Shown here one piece after another: positions 55,433-64,000 of a DNA stretch of 64,000 nucleotides (positions within the stretch are counted from its first letter, which is position 1; the number at the start of each line of letters is the position of its first letter). The notes under the pieces were generated by a model that was not told the DNA's origin, ran no database searches, and saw only the letters and a program-made list of their open reading frames with translations. This stretch comes from Methylobacter luteus IMV-B-3098 (GTDB lineage: Bacteria; Pseudomonadota; Gammaproteobacteria; Methylococcales; Methylomonadaceae): the NCBI RefSeq assembly GCF_000427625.1, contig NZ_ATYJ01000014.1, forward strand, positions 62,001-126,000, in the 5' to 3' direction. Made by a program: the position numbers and the translations under genes.

Positions 55433-55840
55433 ATGCACGGTTTAAAACGTCCTTACTTAGGCGAGCTGGAAATGGCAGTTCTTGAGCATCTATGGTCCAA
55501 TGGTGACTCTGATGCGAAAGGCGTTTATAACGTCTTGGGAAAAACGCGCGGCATTTCTCACAATACCATTCAATCGACACTCGAACGCTTATTCAAGAAG
55601 AGACTGTTAACACGCCAAAAAATCAGCCATGCTTACATTTATCATGCCGTCGTTAGCCGTGACGAACTCATGGGCCGCATGATCAAGGATGTCGTCAAAA
55701 CCATCTCCAAAGAAAACACGGACGGCATGTTGGCCGCTTTCGTCGATATTGCCGCCCATACTGACGAGTCTCATCTAGACAGGCTTGAGCAACTGATTAA
55801 CGAATATCGCTTAAAGCGCGATACTGAAAGCGCATCATGA
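55433..55840 (+). CDS. BlaI/MecI/CopY-family transcriptional repressor
   Basis: 135 aa from ATG 55433. The winged helix has KRPYLGELEMAVLEHLWSNG and ISHNTIQSTLERLFKKRLLTRQK, and a C-terminal dimer region follows (ENTDGMLAAFVDIAAHTDESHLDRLEQLI). In this family the repressor is inactivated when the partner metallopeptidase cleaves it or when metal binds. It overlaps the M56 gene by 4 nt. Confidence 0.9.
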   Translation: MHGLKRPYLGELEMAVLEHLWSNGDSDAKGVYNVLGKTRGISHNTIQSTLERLFKKRLLTRQKISHAYIYHAVVSRDELMGRMIKDVVKTISKENTDGMLAAFVDIAAHTDESHLDRLEQLINEYRLKRDTESAS

Positions 55841-56802
55841 CCCTGCATTTAATCCAGTCAGGACTCCTGGCCCTGCTCTTTTTTGCAGGCTTAGTGGCCG
55901 TGTTGTCGGCGCCTTTATATTCCTGGTTCAGGAACAGGCTGATCCAGCTGCCTTGTCATACCCGGTCGAACCTATTGACGCTATGGTTGCTCAGTCCCGC
56001 TTTGATCGGATTGTTATTAGCTTTTGCCGGATTACTGCCTTCCTGGACAGACAGTCACGAAATAGCGACTGAACATTGCGCCAGTCACACCAATGGCATA
56101 GCGCATCTTTGCTGGTTTGACCCTATCGTCCATCTGTCCGATGCGCTATGGCTGGGTGGGAGCAGTCTGTTAGCGATGGTCACACTGTCTAATATCTATA
56201 AAGGCATCAAGTTACTGGCTAGGCATCGGCATTTCCAAGCAACACTCCGGTTGGTCGGTCAACCGGATCATAAAGCCGGTGTTTTTCGCATTGCCAGCGA
56301 GCATGTTTTTGTTTTCTCTTGCGGCCTGTTTACGCCCTGCGCTTTCATTTCCTCACGGCTGATGGAGCAATTATCGGCAGAACAGTTGGACGTGGTGCTG
56401 GCGCATGAACAGGCGCATTGCCGGCGACGTGATGTGTTACGGCGCTTATTCCTGAGTTTGGCGGCTTTGTTCCATTTTCCCGCGCTGCGTCGGCATTTGC
56501 TGGCTGATCTGGCGTTGGCGCAGGAACAGATCTGCGATGAGGCTGCGGCCCTAAAGGTCGGGGATCGGCTTTTCGTGGCGGAAACGATTATTAATCTAGC
56601 ACGTAAATTAAACACGCGGATTCCGGAACAGAATATAGGCGTCATCGCTTTTAACGGCAGCCATATCGATGTCAGGATTCAACAACTGCTGGCGCCGCCT
56701 AAGCCGGTAAACCGCTGCCAGGTGTTTTTTACGGCGCTGTTTTTTATCACCTTGTTCAGCGGCATGCTGGCATTAGCCATGCCGCTGCATCATTTACTCT
56801 AA
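55837..56802 (+). CDS. BlaR1-like M56 membrane metallopeptidase
   Basis: 321 aa. Membrane helices are at the N-terminus (LLALLFFAGLVAVLSAP), about 45-62 and at the C-terminal end. The zinc protease motif is VVLAHEQAHCRRRD (HExxH) with the downstream EQICDEAA ligand. There is no penicillin-binding sensor domain, so it senses something else, perhaps periplasmic metal or envelope damage. It presumably cleaves the repressor coded upstream to switch on the efflux operon behind it. Confidence 0.88.
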   Translation: MTLHLIQSGLLALLFFAGLVAVLSAPLYSWFRNRLIQLPCHTRSNLLTLWLLSPALIGLLLAFAGLLPSWTDSHEIATEHCASHTNGIAHLCWFDPIVHLSDALWLGGSSLLAMVTLSNIYKGIKLLARHRHFQATLRLVGQPDHKAGVFRIASEHVFVFSCGLFTPCAFISSRLMEQLSAEQLDVVLAHEQAHCRRRDVLRRLFLSLAALFHFPALRRHLLADLALAQEQICDEAAALKVGDRLFVAETIINLARKLNTRIPEQNIGVIAFNGSHIDVRIQQLLAPPKPVNRCQVFFTALFFITLFSGMLALAMPLHHLL

Positions 56803-56823
56803 TCCTCATGAGCGACCTATAAG

Positions 56824-58110
56824 ATGGCTCGATTGAAAAGACGGCTGCCTAGAATACCGACTAACGGTCGGTTTTGTGTGCTGAACCATTTATTCCTAGT
56901 GGCGCTAATGCTTCCTCTACCGGCGCATGCGCAAGCGGCCCCGCCTTTAACCGAAGCACAGACGGTAGAAAAGGTGCTCCAGCAGACGAATGTTCGAAGC
57001 TGGATCGAAGGCACTATCAATGAAGCGCAAAGCGATGTTGAGGAATTCTCACACTGGGATAATCCGACCTTCTCTTATGCTTTGGACGCCCCTCACCTGC
57101 GCGATCAGAATGCAACCGAGCAATCCTACATGATCTCGCAGAGCGTCGATTTGAGCGGGCGACGTGAATTGCGACAGTCGGCGGCCAAATTGCGTCTGCA
57201 GTCCGCCACAGCCACGACGCAATCGCGTCTCGCTTTGTTCAAAGCCGAAACCCGCCAGCGGTTTTTTGATGTGTTGCATCAGCAACAGCGCTTGCAGGCT
57301 ATTAACGCCTGGACGCAACGCCTCGCCGAACTGGAACGGATCATCCGCGAACGGACTTCCGCCGGCGATGTCTCCGGTTACGATTTAAAACGCTTGCAGC
57401 GCGAATATGCTTCCGCGACTACCCAGCAGCAAGCCGAACAAGCGGCGCTGCGTCGCAGCTGGGAGCAACTGAACGCGTTGTGGGAGAACCACGACGCGGC
57501 CGACCACGAAGCCAGCGTCTCAGGCGAGCTCTTGCCAGCGGCACCGGCCGCCTTAGACCGGTTTCTGGCGGAGCTGGAACAGAACCCCGCTTTGCAAAGT
57601 CTTGCGCAACAAAAAGCCGCCCTCGATTTAAATGCCGAAGCGGCCGAGCGTTGGAAAATTCCTAAATTCAATCTCGGCGTCGGCGCCAAAACGTTTGACG
57701 CCACCAATTATTCCGATACCGCTTTGCTGGTCAACGTTGATGTGCCGTTGCCGCTGTGGAGCCAGAATAACGCCGAGCGAATGCGCTATCACGCGCAGGC
57801 GCAAAAGGCCGACAGCGAGTACCGTTTGGCGCATCAAAAAACGTATGGCGAAATTCGCGGCTCGTGGCAGGAGTTGACGGGTCTGTTACAAGCGGTGCAG
57901 ACCTTCGAACAACAAGGGCAAGCCGTCTCGGACGAACTCATCAATATCGCTAACATTTCTTATCAGGCCGGTGAAATCGGGATTTTTGAATTACTGGACG
58001 CCTACCGCGAACGGCAAACCTATGATCTGGACAGATTAGATCTTATGCACAAGGCCCGCAATGCAAGTATTGAATTGGATCGATTGACCGCCGCCGGAAT
58101 CACCCCATGA
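56824..58110 (+). CDS. TolC-family outer-membrane factor of the third RND system
   Basis: 428 aa from ATG 56824. Signal segment LNHLFLVALMLPLPAHAQA, reached only after ~18 basic residues; the operator-like palindrome lies inside this first part. OEP motifs include SYMISQSVDLSGRRELRQSA and SYQAGEIGIFELLDAYRERQTYDLDRL. It overlaps the adaptor gene by 4 nt. Operon: TolC, adaptor, RND, DUF3147. Confidence 0.87.
   Translation: MARLKRRLPRIPTNGRFCVLNHLFLVALMLPLPAHAQAAPPLTEAQTVEKVLQQTNVRSWIEGTINEAQSDVEEFSHWDNPTFSYALDAPHLRDQNATEQSYMISQSVDLSGRRELRQSAAKLRLQSATATTQSRLALFKAETRQRFFDVLHQQQRLQAINAWTQRLAELERIIRERTSAGDVSGYDLKRLQREYASATTQQQAEQAALRRSWEQLNALWENHDAADHEASVSGELLPAAPAALDRFLAELEQNPALQSLAQQKAALDLNAEAAERWKIPKFNLGVGAKTFDATNYSDTALLVNVDVPLPLWSQNNAERMRYHAQAQKADSEYRLAHQKTYGEIRGSWQELTGLLQAVQTFEQQGQAVSDELINIANISYQAGEIGIFELLDAYRERQTYDLDRLDLMHKARNASIELDRLTAAGITP
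56856..56872. promoter_or_regulatory. Second copy of the 17-bp palindrome
   Basis: ACCGACTAACGGTCGGT, with 6-bp perfect arms, differs from the promoter palindrome at 55358 in 3 positions. It lies 32 bp inside the annotated start of the TolC gene. It could be a downstream operator for the same repressor, blocking transcription into the efflux operon. Confidence 0.55.
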
Positions 58111-59711
58111 ATGATGTAATAAAAAGTCTTATTTTTCTTGCCCTGATACTGCTGACGGCTTGTAACGACCAGAATACGGGCGTCGGCAATCAAGCCCCAA
58201 AGCCTAAAGCGTATGATTTCACCCATTACACCGATAAAACCGAGCTGTTTGTCGAGTTCCGGGCATTAACGGTCGGGCAGGCATCCCTGTTTGCGGCGCA
58301 TTTTTCCAGGCTTAGCGACTTCCAGCCTGTCGCAGAAGGCACGATCACGGTCATTTTGAGCAGTAAAGATCAGCCTACAGAACGATTCTCAACCGATTCG
58401 CCTTCGGTGCCGGGCATCTTTGTCGTGAAAGCGGAGCCTCGCTATGCGGGCCAGCGCCAGCTCACTGTCGAATTGGCATCGAAGGCCTTTACGGTCCGCC
58501 ACGCATTAGGCGAAGTGCCGGTTTATCCGGATCTCGCGGCGGCTCTTGCCGCAGCAGGCGCTGAACAAGAAGCAGACAGCGGCGACATTCCCTTCCTCAA
58601 GGAACAGCAATGGAAAATCGATTTTGCCACCGAAGCCATTGGCCGGCATGAACTGCAACAATCGGTACGGGCGCTGGGCACCCTAAGAGCTTCCGCCGGA
58701 AACGAAGCCTATGTCAGCGCCCCGACCAGCGGCCATGTACTGACGCCGGCTGACGTGTTGCCGAAAGTGGGCATGCCCGTGCAGCAGGGACAAATACTGG
58801 CCTCCTTGGCGGCACGCCTCAGCGGCACCAGTGATATGGCGCAACTGGAACTCGACGTTCAAAAAGCACGCGCGGCAGATCAGCTGGCACGCAGTGAACT
58901 GAACCGTCTGCAACAGCTGTTTGAAGCCGAAGCGGTCGCCAAGCGCCGGGTTATCGAAGCGCAAAGCAGAGCTAAAGTCACGGGCGCCGAATTGAATGCG
59001 GCTGAAAAACGCCTGGAGCAGACGCGCAGGCAAGCGGTTGGACGCGCTTCCGGCGTACCTGTTTACGCACCGGTCAGCGGCATCCTGGCGCAGGTGACGG
59101 TGGCTTCGGGCAGCTATGTCGAGGAAGGCGAGAAACTGTTCCACATCATCAATCCGGATACCTTATGGCTGGAAGCGAGGATTGCCGAAGCCGATATGGC
59201 ACAGCTAAATACGCCGGAACGCGTCAGTTTTATCGCCAGGGATGGTGTGTATGCCGCAAGCCCGTCGGGAACGGGCGCGGCGAAAGTGGACGGCTTCACC
59301 AGCGACTTCCAGATTCAGCTGGGCGAAAACGGCAAACTCATTTCTTACGGTCAAGTGATCGATCCAGTCACACGCACCGTGCCGATGGTTGTCGAGTTCC
59401 AAAATCTACAGCGGCAATTATCGGTCGGCTCATTGGTGCAGACACGCATCTATACCGGCGAGAAAATAACCTCGATTGCCGTACCCGAAGCGGCGCTCAT
59501 CGATGATAACGGTCAGGACGTGGTTTTCGTGCAATCGGGGGGCGAGTCGTTCCAGCGCCGGGTGTTGCGGTTAGGCCTCAGGGACCGTGGTTTCGTGCAG
59601 GTGCTCAGCGGCGTGAACGAAGGCGAGCGTGTCGTGACAAAAGGTGCCTATCTGGTCTTTCTGGCCGCCTCATCGCCTGCGCAATTAGGCGCTCACGGCC
59701 ATGCGCACTAG
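58107..59711 (+). CDS. Lipoprotein RND periplasmic adaptor (CzcB-like)
   Basis: 534 aa. Lipobox ALILLTAC (Cys18). An unusual N-terminal ~160 residues (TDKTELFVEFRALTVGQASLFAAHFSRL...) precedes the normal core and resembles the extra domain found in some heavy-metal adaptors. Core: VSAPTSGHVLTPADVLPKVG, coiled-coil QLELDVQKARAADQLARSELNRLQQLF, VYAPVSGILAQVTVASGSYVEEGE and a C-terminal barrel. It connects the pump at 59724 to the TolC protein. Confidence 0.88.
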   Translation: MNDVIKSLIFLALILLTACNDQNTGVGNQAPKPKAYDFTHYTDKTELFVEFRALTVGQASLFAAHFSRLSDFQPVAEGTITVILSSKDQPTERFSTDSPSVPGIFVVKAEPRYAGQRQLTVELASKAFTVRHALGEVPVYPDLAAALAAAGAEQEADSGDIPFLKEQQWKIDFATEAIGRHELQQSVRALGTLRASAGNEAYVSAPTSGHVLTPADVLPKVGMPVQQGQILASLAARLSGTSDMAQLELDVQKARAADQLARSELNRLQQLFEAEAVAKRRVIEAQSRAKVTGAELNAAEKRLEQTRRQAVGRASGVPVYAPVSGILAQVTVASGSYVEEGEKLFHIINPDTLWLEARIAEADMAQLNTPERVSFIARDGVYAASPSGTGAAKVDGFTSDFQIQLGENGKLISYGQVIDPVTRTVPMVVEFQNLQRQLSVGSLVQTRIYTGEKITSIAVPEAALIDDNGQDVVFVQSGGESFQRRVLRLGLRDRGFVQVLSGVNEGERVVTKGAYLVFLAASSPAQLGAHGHAH

Positions 59712-59723
59712 AGGTTGCCGATC

Positions 59724-62700
59724 ATGATTGCCCAAGCCATTGCCTGGTCATTAAAAAATCGCCTGTTTGTGCTGGTCGGTTCTGCGCTGCTGTTGCTGTG
59801 GGGTGTTTACGAAACTCAGCGCATGGCTGTGGATGTCTTGCCGGATCTGACGGCCCCTACCGTCACCGTCATCAGCGAGGCGCACGGCATGGCGCCCAGC
59901 GAAGTCGAACGGCTGATTACCTTCCCTATCGAAACCGCTCTAAACGGCGCTACCGGGGTGCGCCGCGTGCGTTCCAACTCCGATGTGGGCCTGGCCGTGG
60001 TTATCGTCGAATTTGACTGGAACACCGATATTTACCAAGCCCGCCAGATTGTCGCCGAGAAATTGCAGCTGGCACGCGGCAGTCTGCCGCCCAATATCGC
60101 CAGCCCGGTGCTGGCGCCGATTGCCTCCGTGATGGGCGAGATCTTGTTTATAGCGCTACAGTCGGACCAGCATGACAGCCTAACGCTGAAAACCACAGCG
60201 GACTGGACCGTCAGGCGACGGCTGCTGTCGGTACCGGGCGTCGCGGAAGTGATCCCGATAGGCGGGGATACCAAACAATACCAGGTTCAGGTTAAACCCG
60301 AGCGTCTAGCCGCCTATAAGCTCACTTTAACTGACGTGGTCAACGCCGTCCGGGACAGTAACCGCAATGCGTCTGCCGGCTTTTACACGGTTTCAGGCCA
60401 GGAGTATTTAATTCAGGGTATCGGGCGGATCCGCCACCTGGACGACATCAATGAAATTGCCGTTGCCGAGCGCAACGGCCAGCCTGTGCTTGTCCGGCAT
60501 GTTGCCGACATTAAGATAGGCGCCGCGCTTAAACGCGGCACCGGCTCGCACAACGGCAAACCGGCGGTTATTCTGGGCGTGCTCAAACAACCGGGCGTGA
60601 ACACCCTGGAACTCACCCAACGCCTGGACGAGGTACTGGCGAATATTCAAAGTTCCTTGCCAAAAGGCATGGTGCTGGATGCCAATATCTTCAGGCAAGC
60701 CGATTTTATCGCCGTTTCAGTCGATAATTTACTCGATGCGCTGCGGGACGGCGCAATCCTGGTGGTTCTGATTATCTTTGTGTTTCTGATGAGCGGACAG
60801 GCGACGTTGATCACCTTGCTGGCCATTCCGCTGTCCATGATCGCCGCGATTCTGGCCATGAAAGCCATGGGGGCGACCATTAATACGATGACCCTGGGCG
60901 GTTTGGCTATCGCGCTGGGCGCCTTGGTCGATGACGCCATCATTGTCGTCGAAAATACGGTCAGGCGCATGCGGGAAAACAGCCGCTTGCCGGAAGCCGA
61001 GCGCCGCCCTGTGACTGCCCTGGTGTTCAACGCGAGCCATGAAATTCTGGGCTCGATCGTCTTCGCTACCTTGATTATCATCCTGGTTTTCTTACCGCTG
61101 TTTTTTCTCAGCGGCATAGAAGGCCGTTTATTACAGCCGTTAGGGTTTGCCTATATCGTGGCCATCGCCGCCTCGTTGCTGGTCGCGGTAACCGTCACCC
61201 CGGCGCTTTGCAGCCTCCTGTTACCGGCTTCCCGTGCCATTCGCGAAGATAAAGAGGGCCGTCTGGTGATTTGGCTGAAACAACGGTATCTGTTCTTACT
61301 GGAGCGCACCCTGAAACAGTGGAAACTGATCAGTGTGCTTTCAGCGGCTGGCCTGACCGTGGCTTTGCTGGCATTGGCGCTTTCAGGACGGGCTTTTTTG
61401 CCGGAGTTCAACGAAGGCAGCTTGACCATTAGCGCGATTACGCTGCCGGGGACTTCTTTGCAGCAATCGGACCAGCTGGCGCAGCGTGTGGAGGAAATCA
61501 TTTTGCAGCAGCCGGAAGTCGTCTCGACGGCCCGGCGCACCGGGCGAGCGGAACTGGACCCGCATGCGCAGCAGGTTTTTGCTTCGGAAATCGATGTCAG
61601 CTTGAAGATGCAGGACCGCAGCAAAGACGAGTTCCTGTCCGCATTAAGGACGTCTTTGACCGCCGTGCCTGGCATGGCGATTGTTATTGGCCAGCCGATC
61701 TCCCATCGTATCGACCATATGCTGTCCGGCACGCGCGCTAATATCGCCATCAAGCTCTTCGGTCAGGATCTGGTCGAACTGCGGCGATTGGCTAACCAGA
61801 TCAAGGGTCTTACGGCCAAAGTGCGTGGAGCGGTGGATGTATCGATCGACAATCCCGCCGATGTGCCATTCCTGGATGTCAAATTCGACAGAAAAGCGAT
61901 GGCCCGCTATGGGCTGACCATCGATACCGTATCGACGGCGATCGAAACGGCTTTTGCCGGTCAGGCCGTCTCCAGAATCATGGAAAACGTCGGCAGTTTT
62001 GATCTGGTCGTCCGTTACGGCGCCGGTGCCCCGGAAGATCTAGACGTCATTCGTTCCACGCTCATCATGACCGCTTCTGGCGCCCAACTGCCTTTGCATG
62101 CCTTGGCCGACATCCGTAAAACGCGAGGCCCGAACACCATCAGCCGTGAAAATACGCAGCGCAAGATTGTGGTCATGGCTAATGTCGCCGAACGCGACCT
62201 GGCCGGCGTGGTCAAGGACATCCGTGCCGGCGTCGAACAAAACGTCAGCCTGCCCAGCGGCTATCATGTTGAATACGGGGGGCAGTTTGAAAGCGCCGAG
62301 CAAGCCACCCGAACCTTATCTATTGTCGGTTTTATCGTCATCGTGGGCATTTTCCTGCTGCTGTTTGTCGCCTTTCATTCGGCGGGCGATGCGCTATTGG
62401 TGATGTTGAATTTGCCGCTGGCGCTGATCGGCGGTGTGATCGGCATTTATGTGTCCGGCGGCGTATTGTCTATCGCCTCCATTATCGGCTTTATTACCCT
62501 GTTTGGCATCGCGACCCGCAACGGCGTCATGATGATCAGCCATATTCACCATCTAGTTCAAGAAGAGGGCATCCGTGATTTATACCGAGCCGTTAAGCAA
62601 GGCGCTCTTGAACGCTTGTCGCCTATCCTGATGACGGCCTTGGCGACAGGCATTGCGCTGATCCCTCTAGCGCTGGCAGGCGGAGAGCCTGGCAGTGAAA

Positions 62701-62837
62701 TTCAGGCGCCGATGGCCATTGTGATTCTGTTCGGTCTATTGACCTCGACCGCCCTGAACATGCTGGTGATCCCGGCTTTGTACTTACGCTTCGGTTCAAT
62801 GCGCAAGGTATTCATCAATAACGGTGACACAAAATGA
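59724..62837 (+). CDS. Third heavy-metal-type RND pump (CzcA/HME family)
   Basis: 1037 aa from ATG 59724 (GAGG seven bases upstream; a TTG at 59715 is less likely). 12 helices. The TM4 motif reads IALGALVDDAIIVVENTVRRM, which is neither the Cu/Ag VDAAIVMIEN nor the classic Zn/Co/Cd VDGAVVMVEN, so the substrate is open. The conserved TARRTGRAELDPHAQQVFASE loop lacks the Met-rich pattern of the CusA pumps above. It probably exports a divalent cation or another compound. The stop overlaps the DUF3147 gene by 4 nt. Confidence 0.88.
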   Translation: MIAQAIAWSLKNRLFVLVGSALLLLWGVYETQRMAVDVLPDLTAPTVTVISEAHGMAPSEVERLITFPIETALNGATGVRRVRSNSDVGLAVVIVEFDWNTDIYQARQIVAEKLQLARGSLPPNIASPVLAPIASVMGEILFIALQSDQHDSLTLKTTADWTVRRRLLSVPGVAEVIPIGGDTKQYQVQVKPERLAAYKLTLTDVVNAVRDSNRNASAGFYTVSGQEYLIQGIGRIRHLDDINEIAVAERNGQPVLVRHVADIKIGAALKRGTGSHNGKPAVILGVLKQPGVNTLELTQRLDEVLANIQSSLPKGMVLDANIFRQADFIAVSVDNLLDALRDGAILVVLIIFVFLMSGQATLITLLAIPLSMIAAILAMKAMGATINTMTLGGLAIALGALVDDAIIVVENTVRRMRENSRLPEAERRPVTALVFNASHEILGSIVFATLIIILVFLPLFFLSGIEGRLLQPLGFAYIVAIAASLLVAVTVTPALCSLLLPASRAIREDKEGRLVIWLKQRYLFLLERTLKQWKLISVLSAAGLTVALLALALSGRAFLPEFNEGSLTISAITLPGTSLQQSDQLAQRVEEIILQQPEVVSTARRTGRAELDPHAQQVFASEIDVSLKMQDRSKDEFLSALRTSLTAVPGMAIVIGQPISHRIDHMLSGTRANIAIKLFGQDLVELRRLANQIKGLTAKVRGAVDVSIDNPADVPFLDVKFDRKAMARYGLTIDTVSTAIETAFAGQAVSRIMENVGSFDLVVRYGAGAPEDLDVIRSTLIMTASGAQLPLHALADIRKTRGPNTISRENTQRKIVVMANVAERDLAGVVKDIRAGVEQNVSLPSGYHVEYGGQFESAEQATRTLSIVGFIVIVGIFLLLFVAFHSAGDALLVMLNLPLALIGGVIGIYVSGGVLSIASIIGFITLFGIATRNGVMMISHIHHLVQEEGIRDLYRAVKQGALERLSPILMTALATGIALIPLALAGGEPGSEIQAPMAIVILFGLLTSTALNMLVIPALYLRFGSMRKVFINNGDTK

Positions 62838-63184
62838 TCTATACGGTCATCAAAGTGGTCATTACCAGTCTGCTGGTCGTTTCGATAGCCGAGCTATCGA
62901 AACGCAGTTCATTGATCGGCGCCCTGCTGGCTTCGCTGCCGCTCACCTCCGTGCTGGCGATGTTCTGGCTCTATATTGATACCCACGATGCCGGGAAAGT
63001 GGCGGATCTGGCATCCGGGATTTTTTGGTTGGTTCTCCCGTCCCTGGTTTTCTTCGTCAGCTTGCCTTTATTGCTAAAGACAGGCCTTAACTTCTATCTG
63101 AGCATGGGGGTTTCCCTAGCGGCGACGGCCGGCTGTTATTCCATCATGGTCCTTATCCTGAAGTACTGTGGCGTCAAACTGTAG
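62834..63184 (+). CDS. DUF3147 membrane protein
   Basis: 116 aa with four predicted helices (VIKVVITSLLVVSIAEL, LIGALLASLPLTSVLAMFWLYI, WLVLPSLVFFVSLPLLL, SLAATAGCYSIMVLIL). It matches the DUF3147 family, commonly found next to RND metal pumps. Overlap with the pump gene shows it belongs to that operon. Role unknown. Confidence 0.8.
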   Translation: MIYTVIKVVITSLLVVSIAELSKRSSLIGALLASLPLTSVLAMFWLYIDTHDAGKVADLASGIFWLVLPSLVFFVSLPLLLKTGLNFYLSMGVSLAATAGCYSIMVLILKYCGVKL

Positions 63185-63226
63185 CTATAACCTTATTCCA
63201 CTCACTTGCAAGAGGCTTTTTAAACG

Positions 63227-63928
63227 ATGATATCCACTATATGGCGGCCCGCTTGGTTGATAAGCTTGCCGTGCCTGTTATTTCTGCTGAGTCCCAGCGT
63301 TCTGGCGCATGGCGTCGATGCCAATACTCAGCATTTTCTGCTGGCCAACCAAGGCGTCGCTATCGGGCCTTTTCTGTATATCGGCGCCAAGCACATGGTG
63401 ACCGGCTACGATCACCTGCTGTTTCTGCTTGGCGTGATTTTCTTTCTGTTCCGCACCCGGGATGTGCTGCTGTATGTCAGTCTGTTCACTTTGGGGCATA
63501 GCTTGACGCTGTTGTTCGGCGTGCTGAGCAAGGTGACAGTCAATCCGTTTCTGATCGATGCCATCATTGGGCTTTCCGTGGTCTACAAAGGCTTCGATAA
63601 CCTGGGCGGTTTTCGCCGCTTGTTCGGCTTTCAGCCCAATACCAAAATCGCCGTGATGGTATTCGGCTTGTTTCATGGCTTTGGCCTGGCCACCAAATTG
63701 CAGGACTTTTCCTTGCCTCAAGAGGGGTTATGGAAAAATCTGTTGGCCTTCAATGTCGGGGTGGAGATAGGCCAGTTTGTGGCGTTGCTGTTTATCCTGA
63801 TTGCACTCGATTTTTGGCGCAGGCACAGAAGTTTTTATGCCTTTTCGACCGCGACCAATACGCTGTTGATGACAGGCGGCCTGATTCTGTTCGGCTACCA
63901 GTTAACCGGTTATTTAATTAACGTATAA
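63227..63928 (+). CDS. HupE/UreJ-family membrane protein
   Basis: 233 aa. Signal-like N-terminus then the family motif FLYIGAKHMVTGYDHLLFLLGVIFFL and FTLGHSLTLLFGVL, with an LFHGFGLATKL motif and further helices. HupE/UreJ proteins transport Ni or are otherwise linked to metals. A His-rich HGVDANTQH segment is at the mature start. It follows DUF3147 by 42 nt, so it may be co-transcribed with the third efflux system. Confidence 0.82.
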   Translation: MISTIWRPAWLISLPCLLFLLSPSVLAHGVDANTQHFLLANQGVAIGPFLYIGAKHMVTGYDHLLFLLGVIFFLFRTRDVLLYVSLFTLGHSLTLLFGVLSKVTVNPFLIDAIIGLSVVYKGFDNLGGFRRLFGFQPNTKIAVMVFGLFHGFGLATKLQDFSLPQEGLWKNLLAFNVGVEIGQFVALLFILIALDFWRRHRSFYAFSTATNTLLMTGGLILFGYQLTGYLINV

Positions 63929-63932
63929 ACTC

Positions 63933-64000
63933 ATGAATGACATTAATCCTTCCGTTCCCTCTCTAAAATCGCTGCTCATCGCCACGGCTTCTGCCACGGT
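63933..64000 (+). CDS. Start of a further membrane or metal-linked gene (partial)
   Basis: ATG at 63933, four bases after the previous stop. The first 22 codons, MNDINPSVPSLKSLLIATAS, run off the right edge. The hydrophobic start after a short polar lead suggests a membrane protein of the same operon; its family cannot be stated. Confidence 0.5.
   Translation, partial: MNDINPSVPSLKSLLIATASAT

Overview
The window looks like accessory DNA from a gammaproteobacterium with moderate GC and many mobile elements. The gene set (two-partner secretion with a CHAT partner, heavy-metal RND pumps, a haem-binding outer-membrane barrel) would fit a methanotroph-like (Methylococcales) or related environmental lineage. 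That placement is an inference: there is no rRNA, tRNA or housekeeping gene here except a cold-shock protein, and I cannot tell chromosome from large plasmid.

Layout. (1) 1-6884, minus strand: a two-partner secretion operon of a TpsB transporter, a secreted TPR-CHAT protein and a TpsA exoprotein that runs off the left edge and carries a 960-bp tandem repeat. (2) 6885-8361: no intact gene; a 287-bp mini-transposon, a hairpin terminator and an orphan Tn402/Tn5053-type inverted repeat. (3) 8362-17777, minus: a defence block with a zinc-ribbon/HEPN-like protein, a complete type I restriction-modification operon with an Abi-type gene between hsdS and hsdR, a ParE/RHH toxin-antitoxin pair, a WGR protein and a tyrosine recombinase. 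(4) 18.1-20.6 kb, plus: small plasmid-like genes, a paired DnaA-box hairpin, an aspartic protease and a NERD protein. (5) 20.7-22.05 kb: two minus-strand unknown genes that look like integron cassettes with attC-like sites and no integron integrase.

(6) 22058-52271: a probable ~30-kb metal-resistance transposon. Its two ends are about 150-bp imperfect inverted repeats. The left end is split by an ISL3-family IS with a perfect 8-bp duplication. The right end directly follows a recombinase / DDE transposase / AAA+ ATPase module. Cargo: a CusCBA operon; a second operon of methyltransferase, TolC, MFP, CDF, CusA and a single reading frame joining an HD-GYP phosphodiesterase to a copper P1B-ATPase; a haem outer-membrane protein; a P2-type Ca-like ATPase with an apparent AUA start; and some decayed genes. 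Both flanks carry attC-like half sites, so it may sit inside an integron attC.

(7) 52.3-55.4 kb: mini-transposon remnant, resolvase fragment, cold-shock gene, a run of very small minus-strand genes and a four-copy ~32-bp repeat array. (8) 55.4-64 kb, plus: a BlaI-type repressor and M56 metallopeptidase with a promoter/operator, then a third RND efflux system (TolC, lipoprotein MFP, RND), DUF3147, HupE/UreJ and a truncated gene. A 17-bp palindrome occurs both at the repressor promoter and at the start of the efflux operon, suggesting one circuit.

Functionally the window joins contact/adhesion secretion, phage defence, and layered Cu/Ag (and possibly divalent metal) efflux. The efflux layers are periplasmic RND export, cytoplasmic P-type ATPases and CDF. 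All calls come from reading the sequence; no database search was run.
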